Below, piece by piece: positions 51,368-58,588 of a stretch of DNA of 64,000 nt. The stretch is from Planktosalinus sp963977065 (GTDB lineage: Bacteria > Bacteroidota > Bacteroidia > Flavobacteriales > Flavobacteriaceae). Under the pieces are notes generated by a model. The model searched no databases and was not told the origin of the DNA. It saw only the letters and a program-made list of their open reading frames with translations. The DNA lies in contig CAXBNF010000002.1 in the NCBI GenBank assembly GCA_963977065.1, forward strand, positions 124,001 to 188,000, given 5' to 3'. The position numbers were made by a program, and so were the translations under genes. Numbering within the stretch: position 1 is the first letter of the stretch; each line of letters begins with the position of its first letter.

Positions 51368-51979
51368 ATGCAAATCAAATCGGCTGAATTTATTATGAGC
51401 AACAGTATTGTTGCCAAATGCCCCCCTTCCCTCATTCCTGAATATGCTTTTATTGGCCGTTCAAACGTGGGTAAGTCGTCATTGATCAATATGTTGATGC
51501 AGCGTAAAAGTCTTGCAAAAACCTCAGGCCGACCCGGAAAAACCCAGTTAATCAATCATTTCCTTATCAATAAAAACTGGCATTTGGTTGATTTACCCGG
51601 TTATGGTTATGCACGCGTTTCTAAAAGCAGTAAAAAGGTATTCCAAAAATTCATCACAGATTACTTTTTAAAACGCGAGCAACTGCTTTGTGCGTTTGTA
51701 CTCATTGATGTGAGGCACGAGCCCCAACCCATCGATTTGCAATTTATGGAGTGGATGGGTGAAAAACAGATTCCTTTTAACATCATTTTTACCAAAGCCG
51801 ATAAACTAAAGCCCAAAGCACTAGAGCGCAATGTGGAACTCTATTTACAAAAGATGCTTGAAACCTGGGAGGAGGTGCCTCCTTATTTTGTGACGTCGTC
51901 AAGTAGTGGTTTGGGCAGGGATGAAGTTTTACACTATATTGACACTTTAAATCAGGAAATCTTTTCACAAAACAAATAA
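51368..51979 (+). CDS. engB: Ribosome biogenesis GTPase EngB (YihA/YsxC)
   Basis: The 203-residue GTPase has G1 FIGRSNVGKSSLINML, the G2 region GRPGKTQLINHF, G3 LVDLPGYGYARVS, G4 FTKADKLK and G5 VTSSSSGLG. It is needed for late 50S subunit assembly. It is coupled to the alpha/beta hydrolase gene. Confidence 0.95.
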   Translation: MQIKSAEFIMSNSIVAKCPPSLIPEYAFIGRSNVGKSSLINMLMQRKSLAKTSGRPGKTQLINHFLINKNWHLVDLPGYGYARVSKSSKKVFQKFITDYFLKREQLLCAFVLIDVRHEPQPIDLQFMEWMGEKQIPFNIIFTKADKLKPKALERNVELYLQKMLETWEEVPPYFVTSSSSGLGRDEVLHYIDTLNQEIFSQNK

Positions 51980-52158
51980 ACTTTTCATCTTTTTGGTACT
52001 ATACTTCTCTATCTCTTAAATATTTCCTTCTCATAATTATTACAATTAACTTTTCATTTTTAATAATTCCATAAGCATCCCGCAATTATTACTTTTTTTG
52101 GGTAACTTTAAATAAAATCAAAAAAACTGACTTCAATTCCAACCTTTTTTGACTTTTA

Positions 52159-52722
52159 ATGCTCTATATAAAAAAGGACCCATTAAGTATGGAAGAAAAT
52201 TTAATCAACCAATGTAGAAAAATGCATCGATCCTCTCAGAGGCGCATGTATGAGCTACTAGCTCCAAAATTGTATCTGACCTGTAAAAGATACTTAAAAA
52301 AAGAAGAAGACATTGAAGACACTCTGACTGATGCTTTTTTTACAATCTTTACAAAAATTGAACAATTAAAGGAAAATCTTGCTTTTGAAGGATGGGCAAG
52401 GAAAATAACAGTTAATCTCTGTTTGTTGCACCTTAAACGAAATGTCAATTTCAACCTCTATTTGGAAGATGTTTCCCACCAACCCCTAGCTGAAAACTCC
52501 AACGAAACTTTTCTGGAAGAACAGGACTTGCTAAAACTCCTGAATCATTTGCCTGAAGGCGCCAAAACAGTTTTTGTTTTATTTGCAATTGAAGGGTTTT
52601 CACACAAGGAAATAGCAAATAAACTGAGTATTTCAGAAGGTACTTCCAAATCACAACTCAATGTGTCCCGAACCAAGTTAAAAGAGTTAATCGAAGTGTA
52701 TTACAATCAAAAAGTCAGTTAA
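52159..52722 (+). CDS. ECF RNA polymerase sigma factor (module 2)
   Basis: The 187-residue sigma factor has region 2 RRMYELLAPKLYLTCKRYLK and IEDTLTDAFFTIFTKIEQ, the linker LAFEGWARKITVNLCL, and region 4 LLNHLPEGAKTVFVLFAIEGFSHKEIANKLSISEGTSKSQL. A start at 52192 (MEENLINQ) would also fit and removes a short extension. Two bases separate it from the next gene, a membrane protein with a sigma-partner-like N-terminus. Confidence 0.9.
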   Translation: MLYIKKDPLSMEENLINQCRKMHRSSQRRMYELLAPKLYLTCKRYLKKEEDIEDTLTDAFFTIFTKIEQLKENLAFEGWARKITVNLCLLHLKRNVNFNLYLEDVSHQPLAENSNETFLEEQDLLKLLNHLPEGAKTVFVLFAIEGFSHKEIANKLSISEGTSKSQLNVSRTKLKELIEVYYNQKVS

Positions 52723-52724
52723 TT

Positions 52725-55076
52725 ATGGAATCTCAAAATAACAATATAGACAAATATTTTAAAAAAATCTCTGAAGAAACCCAACCTAAAAAATTTCAAG
52801 GGATGGATGATATTTGGAACAAAGTAGAGGAAAAATTAGATGGAAAAGCAAAAAACCGGGTATTTCCCTTTTGGAAATATACAGGGATTGCCGCTTCAAT
52901 AGTAGTTATTCTCGGTTTGGGAAGTCTTTTCCTAAAAAACGACCAACCTAATAATATTCAACATCCGGAAGAAAATATCGTAATCATAGAGGAAGAAAAT
53001 ATTCCTGAAGATGAAAGTAAATCTCCTGTAAAAGATGCCTTGGTGCTTGAGGAAATAGATTTGGAAAAAGAAAATAAAGAAAAGAAAATTGTACCCGAAA
53101 ACAAGAAGCAAACTAATCATCTTAACGATGAAATCACAAATGTTCTAGCAGTTTCTGAAATGAAAATAGAAAGTATTTCAGAAAAAGCGACCTCAGTACA
53201 GGAAGAAATGGACCCCAACCTCAACGCGGTGGTTGCTGAGAAAGTAATTGACAGCAAGGTTTCAGCAAATTCTATTACTGGAACTGTTACAGACGATATT
53301 GGATTGCCCTTACCCGGAGTAAACGTATTAGTTAAAAATACTTCAATAGGCACTCAAACTGATTTTGATGGAAAATACTCAATCAATGCTTTTGTTGGTC
53401 AAACTCTTATTTTTACCTATGTAGGATTTAAATCTCAAGAGATAGTGGTTACTGACTCAACTTCAACACTCGAAGTGCAATTGGAGATGGGTGAAGAACT
53501 AAACCAGGTTGTAGTGACTGGGTATGCCATTAAAAGAGAGAAAAAATCACTGGGTTATGCTGTCTCTAATATTGAAGTAAGTGAAGAAAGAATTTCAGGA
53601 AGAACTAAAGCAGACGGTTCAAGATTACTTCAAGGAAAAGCTCAGGGCGTAAAAGTTACAAATAATGATAATGATCAAGAATCTTATGCAGGTTTCATTG
53701 AAAATCCTTTTGAAGGAGCCTCATACAACCCCGTCTCTACCTTTTCAATAGATGTCGACAATGCTTCCTATACAAATATCAGAAGGTTTATAAACAATGG
53801 ACAAACCGTTCCAAAGGATGCTGTTAGGATTGAGGAAATGATCAACTTTTTTAAATATGATTACCCACAACCAAAATCTAAACACCCTTTCACTATAAAT
53901 ACAGAATTCAGTGATGCTCCCTGGAATCCAAATCATAAATTATTGAAAATAGGTCTGCAAGGAAAAGAAATACCTACAGATATCCTTCCAAAATCAAACT
54001 TTGTCTTTTTGGTGGATGTTTCAGGCTCTATGAGTGCTGCCAACAAACTTCCGCTTTTAAAAAGTTCTATGAAAATTTTGCTGGATGAACTTCGGGAAGA
54101 TGATATGGTTTCCATAGTGTATTATGCCAATAATGTGGGAGTATTGCTCGAGCCAACCCGAGCATCAGAAAAAAATAAAATTATTGAAATTATTGATAAA
54201 ATGCAAGCAAGTGGTGGCACCTCCGGAGGAGCCGGTCTTGAACTGGCCTATCAAATGGCAGAAAAAAACTTTATTAAAGGCGGAAATAATCGAATCATCC
54301 TTGCAACAGATGGCGACTTTAACATTGGAAGGTCTTCTGGTGAAGAAATGCAAAAGCTGATTGAGGAAAAGCGAAAAAGCGGAGTATTCCTTACTTGTTT
54401 GGGTTATGGCATGGGAAATTATAAAGACTCAAAAATGGAAATATTAGCCAATAAAGGAAATGGAAATTATGCCTATATAGATAACATTCAGGAAGCAAAT
54501 CGCTTTCTCGGAAAAGAGTTTAAAGGCAGTATGTTTACAATTGCTAAGGACGTTAAAATTCAAATAGAGTTTAACCCAAGTCATGTTCAGGCATATCGTT
54601 TGATTGGTTATGAAAACAGAAAATTGCGAAATGAGGATTTTACAAATGATGCCATTGACGCTGGCGAACTAGGAAGCGGCCACACGGTAACAGCCCTTTA
54701 TGAGATTATTCCTGTGGGTGTAAAAAGTGAATTTTATGAAAATGAATTGGATTTAAAATACACTCAAAACACCATGACTTCAACTAATTTTACCAACGAG
54801 TTGGCGACTGTAAAATTTAGATATAAAAAACCTGATGGAAAGAACAGCATTGAAATGGTTCACCCCATTGCCAAAAATCCTTTAAGTTTTAAAAATGCTT
54901 CAAAAGATTTCAAGTTTGCAAGTGCTGTAGCCTGGTTTGGTCTAAAACTCAGGGATTCTAAACTGGTTTCCAATAAGGAGAGTAAAGAAATTTTGAAACT
55001 AGCCCGAGAGGGACTTAACAAGGATACTGATGGCTATAAAACCGAATTTATAAGACTTGTGGAAAGTGTAAAATGA
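52725..55076 (+). CDS. Anti-sigma-like / CarboxypepD-reg / vWA (YfbK-type) fusion protein
   Basis: 783 residues. Residues 1-49 are cytoplasmic and resemble the N-termini of sigma partners (FQGMDDIWNKVEEKLDG). A membrane helix spans about 50-70 (YTGIAASIVVILGLGSLF). An acidic/Lys linker runs to about 180. A CarboxypepD-regulatory-like domain follows (ITGTVTDDIGLPLPGVNVLV ... TDFDGKYSI, 184-255), then a short stretch like the start of a TonB-dependent receptor plug (QVVVTGYAIKREKKSLGYA ... LLQGKAQGVKV, 260-312). A von Willebrand A domain with MIDAS FLVDVSGSMSAAN (428-440) and a YfbK/DUF3520-type tail complete it. It is linked to the sigma gene by two bases. Confidence 0.85.
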   Translation: MESQNNNIDKYFKKISEETQPKKFQGMDDIWNKVEEKLDGKAKNRVFPFWKYTGIAASIVVILGLGSLFLKNDQPNNIQHPEENIVIIEEENIPEDESKSPVKDALVLEEIDLEKENKEKKIVPENKKQTNHLNDEITNVLAVSEMKIESISEKATSVQEEMDPNLNAVVAEKVIDSKVSANSITGTVTDDIGLPLPGVNVLVKNTSIGTQTDFDGKYSINAFVGQTLIFTYVGFKSQEIVVTDSTSTLEVQLEMGEELNQVVVTGYAIKREKKSLGYAVSNIEVSEERISGRTKADGSRLLQGKAQGVKVTNNDNDQESYAGFIENPFEGASYNPVSTFSIDVDNASYTNIRRFINNGQTVPKDAVRIEEMINFFKYDYPQPKSKHPFTINTEFSDAPWNPNHKLLKIGLQGKEIPTDILPKSNFVFLVDVSGSMSAANKLPLLKSSMKILLDELREDDMVSIVYYANNVGVLLEPTRASEKNKIIEIIDKMQASGGTSGGAGLELAYQMAEKNFIKGGNNRIILATDGDFNIGRSSGEEMQKLIEEKRKSGVFLTCLGYGMGNYKDSKMEILANKGNGNYAYIDNIQEANRFLGKEFKGSMFTIAKDVKIQIEFNPSHVQAYRLIGYENRKLRNEDFTNDAIDAGELGSGHTVTALYEIIPVGVKSEFYENELDLKYTQNTMTSTNFTNELATVKFRYKKPDGKNSIEMVHPIAKNPLSFKNASKDFKFASAVAWFGLKLRDSKLVSNKESKEILKLAREGLNKDTDGYKTEFIRLVESVK

Positions 55077-55078
55077 TA

Positions 55079-55459
55079 TTAGAAATCCTTAACCAGCTTT
55101 TCTCTCTCAGAAATTAAATGAATCAACTCCTCAGCATTTTTTAATTCATTAAGTTCCTCTGTAGAGATAAAAAGTTCCAGTTCGCACTTGTTTTCTAAAA
55201 GCACTATGGGAAAGGTAAATTTTGAACCAAACTTAGAAGCATACTGCTTTTTAAATTCATCCAAATGCAAAAACTCCATAGAAATTTTACTCGATGTTCT
55301 AAATTTTTTCCAAGCTTTGTTTTCTGTGAAAACACCATAAGTGATGTCACATAAATTACAGGCATAAGTTTTGGGACTCACTATTTTGTGAAGTGCATCC
55401 ATATAGCCATTCATTTTACCGGAATTGGCATTGTAGATAAAGAGTAGTTTTGGTTTCAT
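55079..55459 (-). CDS. Conserved hypothetical protein with CxxC
   Basis: A 126-residue soluble protein with LLFIYNANSGKMNGYMDALHKI, PKTYACNLCDITYG (CxxC) and ENKCELELFIS. The Ile-Tyr-Asn-Ala-x-Ser-Gly beginning is distinctive, and I recall similar small proteins in flavobacteria without a known function. The CxxC could bind metal or act as a thiol pair. It is convergent with the vWA fusion gene, two bases apart. Confidence 0.6.
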   Translation of the reverse strand: MKPKLLFIYNANSGKMNGYMDALHKIVSPKTYACNLCDITYGVFTENKAWKKFRTSSKISMEFLHLDEFKKQYASKFGSKFTFPIVLLENKCELELFISTEELNELKNAEELIHLISEREKLVKDF

Positions 55460-55493
55460 GGAGTTTTCTTTAAACCTTTGGTCGAAAAAATGG

Positions 55494-55530
55494 AAAAACC
55501 TGTCAGTATTAAAAACCTGACAGGGTTTTT
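55494..55530. terminator. Terminator after gldB-gldC
   Basis: AACCCTGTCAGG and CTGACAGGTTTTT pair on the minus strand with a long loop, and A/T runs lie on both sides. It starts seven bases past the gldC stop and may work in both directions. Confidence 0.8.
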
Positions 55531-55536
55531 GATAAA

Positions 55537-55872
55537 CTATCTTTTTAACTCCAGTTTTTCAGCAAAATACTCTGTAAAATCACGCATCGTTGCGCTCATT
55601 TTTTCATCGTTTGTAGCACGCTCAAAGGTATCTGCCATGGCGCTGAGTGTTTGATGAAAAAAGATTTTCATTTCCTCAAGTGGCATGTCTTTGGTCCATA
55701 AATCGATGCGCAGCGATTCTTTGTTTTTTGAATCCCAAACCGAGAGCATCATGGCTTTGGTTTCTTCATTTTGAACACCTCCATCTGCTGCTGTCCAGCG
55801 AAGTTTTTCAGGGATTTTGTTTTCGTCAAGAGTAACATCAATCTCGATGGTGGATTTATGTGTTTTTGTCAT
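55537..55872 (-). CDS. gldC: Gliding motility protein GldC
   Basis: The 111-residue cytoplasmic protein matches GldC: THKSTIEIDVTLDENKIPEKLRWT-like N-terminus, AMMLSVWDSKNKESLRIDLW and KDMPLEEMKIFFHQTL. In F. johnsoniae gldC is next to gldB and increases gliding efficiency. It starts at the last base of gldB. Confidence 0.93.
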   Translation of the reverse strand: MTKTHKSTIEIDVTLDENKIPEKLRWTAADGGVQNEETKAMMLSVWDSKNKESLRIDLWTKDMPLEEMKIFFHQTLSAMADTFERATNDEKMSATMRDFTEYFAEKLELKR

Positions 55873-56837
55873 TATTTTCTTGGTTTAAATTTTGAGTTTT
55901 TATAGATTTCATCTCCGCTTAATGCAAGTAGTTGTTTTAAGTCAATATCATTGTTTTGAGCGAAAGCCTTCACGATTTGCCAACCCATATATTGCCCCAG
56001 CATTCCCGGTGATTCATTATCGAGTTCAAGATAAAACTTAGAAAAAGGTGCCGGTAAAATAAAACGACTTGCGAGTTTTGGATCTGTGCTGTAAAGCAAC
56101 TCGCGCTCTACAAAATACCTCCATATTTCTGCTTCGTTGGCTCTTGCCCAGTCCATTTCTTCTAAAGTATATCCCATAATTTCAGATGTATCAAATAATG
56201 GAAGCACTTGTTCTTTTAAATACACTAGCTTTCCATAATAGACCATTAAATCAATGAATGTACGCGTTTTTGGAGGAGTAATATAAGGTTCAATAAGTGC
56301 TTCAGCAATTGAAGGAGTGAGTTGTTTTGGGCGAAGGTTTTTAGCTATATATCGTTGAATTTCGTCATAAAAATAATGATTACTTCCCAAAAAATTATCT
56401 AATCCTACCAGAACAAGGCTATCTGTAGCCACCACTCTATTTCTGTAATCTACATCTGAAATAAGCGTAATAATTGTTGGTTCCTTAAAATCTGAAAAAT
56501 AATAGTTCAGGTGCTGATATAATAAAATGAGCTCTGCCTCATAATTTGAAAAGTCAGAAAACACTTTTGAAACTTCGTTTTCAAGTTCCTTTTGCAAGGT
56601 GTCTTTTGTTTTTTGAATCCAAATACTATCGTGAAACTGAATGGGAAATAAGAAAGGAAATTCCCCTTTTAGTTCTTGTAAATTAGCCGGGGTGACTGCC
56701 GCAAATTTTTCATCAAATCGGTCAATTTTTACTTTAACAGGTACTGCCAGAATTTCTTCCTTGACTTTTTTTTCTGATGTACAGGAGAAAAAGAGAACAA
56801 ACAGAACTAATGGAAAATATTTCATATTACGCTTCAT
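55872..56837 (-). CDS. gldB: Gliding motility lipoprotein GldB
   Basis: The 321-residue SPII lipoprotein has MKYFPLVLFVLFFSC with the lipidated Cys at 19. Conserved GldB segments include VKIDRFDEKFAAVTPANL, the FPFLFPIQFHDSIW block, IITLISDVDYRNRVV, FLGSNHYFYDE, and MLGQYMGWQIVKAFAQNN. It is required for gliding in flavobacteria. The order gldB-gldC with a divergent nadE agrees with what I recall from relatives. Confidence 0.93.
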   Translation of the reverse strand: MKRNMKYFPLVLFVLFFSCTSEKKVKEEILAVPVKVKIDRFDEKFAAVTPANLQELKGEFPFLFPIQFHDSIWIQKTKDTLQKELENEVSKVFSDFSNYEAELILLYQHLNYYFSDFKEPTIITLISDVDYRNRVVATDSLVLVGLDNFLGSNHYFYDEIQRYIAKNLRPKQLTPSIAEALIEPYITPPKTRTFIDLMVYYGKLVYLKEQVLPLFDTSEIMGYTLEEMDWARANEAEIWRYFVERELLYSTDPKLASRFILPAPFSKFYLELDNESPGMLGQYMGWQIVKAFAQNNDIDLKQLLALSGDEIYKNSKFKPRK

Positions 56838-56879
56838 AATGATTCGTATAATTTTAACGAAAATAGTATCTTTAAATTT

Positions 56880-56887
56880 TATCTTTG
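56880..56887 (+). promoter_or_regulatory. -7 motif TATCTTTG before nadE
   Basis: An exact TAnnTTTG match 40 bp before the nadE ATG. Confidence 0.5.
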
Positions 56888-56927
56888 CTTAGCAAAAGTG
56901 CAAAAATACCATTAACTCAATAATCAA

Positions 56928-57722
56928 ATGGAAATGCAAACAGAAAAAGTTGTTAAACATATTGTAAATTGGTTAAAAGAGTATGCCACAAATGCCAAAA
57001 TGGAGGGTTTTGTGGTGGGTGTGAGTGGTGGTATTGATTCTGCGGTAACTTCAACACTTTGTGCAAAAACAGGAATGCGAACACTTTGTGTAGAAATGCC
57101 CATTCATCAGGCTATAAGCCAGATTAACAGAGCTAAGGAACACATTGACACCCTACAAAGAAAATTCAGCAATGTAAGCGCTTTAGAGGTTGATTTAACT
57201 CCGGTTTTTGAAACTTTTAAATCTCAGGTACCACAAGTAGAAGTTAATCCTTTGTCAGACTTATCACTTGCCAACACACGCGCAAGACTGCGAATGACCA
57301 CGCTTTATTATTTCGCCGGCTTGCATCGCTATCTAGTAGCCGGCACCGGAAACAAAGTAGAGGACTTTGGAGTGGGCTTTTATACTAAGTATGGTGATGG
57401 AGGTGTTGATTTAAGCCCCATAGCCGATTTGATGAAAAGTGAGGTATATGAAATTGGTGAATTCCTACAAATAGCCCCAGCAATTTTAACAGCCAAGCCC
57501 ACAGATGGGCTTTTTGGTGATGATCGTTCTGATGAAGACCAGCTTGGAGCCAGTTATGACGAGCTTGAGTGGGCCATGCTTCAAGATGAGAAAGGGGAGA
57601 CTATTAACAGTTTTAATGGTAGAGAGAAGGAAGTCTTTTTTATCTATAAAAAGCTTAATAGTGCTAACCAACACAAAATGAAACCAATACCCATTTGTGA
57701 AATTCCATCGAGTTTGAGATAG
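56928..57722 (+). CDS. nadE: NAD+ synthase (ammonia-dependent type)
   Basis: The 264-residue PP-loop enzyme has GFVVGVSGGIDSAVTSTL at residues 27-44 (SGGxDS), LANTRARLRMTTLYY, VAGTGNKVEDFGVGF and the TKYGDGGVDLSPIADL loop, plus PTDGLFGDDRSDEDQLGASY. It amidates nicotinic acid adenine dinucleotide. No glutaminase domain is present, so it uses ammonia directly. Confidence 0.96.
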   Translation: MEMQTEKVVKHIVNWLKEYATNAKMEGFVVGVSGGIDSAVTSTLCAKTGMRTLCVEMPIHQAISQINRAKEHIDTLQRKFSNVSALEVDLTPVFETFKSQVPQVEVNPLSDLSLANTRARLRMTTLYYFAGLHRYLVAGTGNKVEDFGVGFYTKYGDGGVDLSPIADLMKSEVYEIGEFLQIAPAILTAKPTDGLFGDDRSDEDQLGASYDELEWAMLQDEKGETINSFNGREKEVFFIYKKLNSANQHKMKPIPICEIPSSLR

Positions 57723-57882
57723 CTTGTGTATTTTAACGAATTTTGATGAACTTTAACGAAAAGCATTAAGTTGAACATACTATTTTAATACATTTGTTTT
57801 GTAGTCTATTATTTACAAAGGTAAATTGTATTCCTACAAAATTTCAGAAACTGATTACTAACAATAGATCAACCTCACAATT

Positions 57883-58515
57883 ATGACATCTATTATTATA
57901 GCAGACCATCATCCCATGACTAGGAAAGGGATTTCATGTCTCCTCAAAAAAAATACAGAATATACTATCATTGATAAAGTCAATAACGGCGAAGAGATGT
58001 TTAAGTCTTTACGCAAACAGCTTCCTGATATTTTAATTATGGAAATTGATATGCCTCAAGTAAATGGTATTACAGTTCTTAGAACAATTAAAGCAGAATT
58101 TCCAAATCTAAAAGTTCTCATTTATTCCACGCATCCTGAAGAAATCTATGCGTTGCGCTCTATAAAATCAGGTGCTTCAGCATATGTTTCTAAAACGGCT
58201 TCCACTAAATTATTTACCAAAGCTCTTAAAAAAGTTGCCAAAGGTGGCGTTTACCTCAATGATGAACTCACGACGACTTTTACTAGTAGAAATGTGGGTG
58301 AAAGCAGTGTTTTGAGCAGGTATAAAAAACTCTCATCTAGAGAAATCGAAGTCCTTAATCTGTTGTCTAATGGCAAGCGAAATAAAGATATTGCAAGTGC
58401 TCTAGAAATCAATGAAAAAACTGTAAGCACTTACAAAACACGCTTACTCAAAAAATTAAAAGTAGATAATCTGGCAGATTTGATTCATCAATCGAGGATG
58501 TTTCAGTTTAGCTGA
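57883..58515 (+). CDS. NarL/FixJ-type response regulator with atypical receiver
   Basis: The 210-residue protein has an N-terminal receiver domain (1-120) and a LuxR-type helix-turn-helix (YKKLSSREIEVLNLLSNGKRNKDIASALEINEKTVSTYKTRL, 145-190). Aligned to NarL, the phospho-acceptor Asp is Glu 54 (ILIMEIDMPQVNG) and one member of the N-terminal acidic pair is His (ADHHP). The conserved Lys (SKTAS) remains. It may act without phosphorylation or in a mimic state. No histidine kinase is nearby. Confidence 0.88.
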   Translation: MTSIIIADHHPMTRKGISCLLKKNTEYTIIDKVNNGEEMFKSLRKQLPDILIMEIDMPQVNGITVLRTIKAEFPNLKVLIYSTHPEEIYALRSIKSGASAYVSKTASTKLFTKALKKVAKGGVYLNDELTTTFTSRNVGESSVLSRYKKLSSREIEVLNLLSNGKRNKDIASALEINEKTVSTYKTRLLKKLKVDNLADLIHQSRMFQFS

Positions 58516-58554
58516 AAGTTTGATTTTAAACTTTTTTCGATTTTATAAAATATA

Positions 58555-58588
58555 AAAGGCTTGTCTTGATTGACAGCCTTTTTTTTAA
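58555..58588 (+). terminator. Terminator between the response regulator and dnaG
   Basis: AAGGCTTGTC-TTGATT-GACAGCCTT with one mismatch is followed by eight T. It overlaps the last bases of convergent dnaG. Confidence 0.82.

Noticed and set aside
53300..53660. Reading the plug-like part of the vWA fusion as a TonB-dependent receptor
   Set aside because: The stretch is only about 55 residues and is followed by a vWA domain; there is no barrel.
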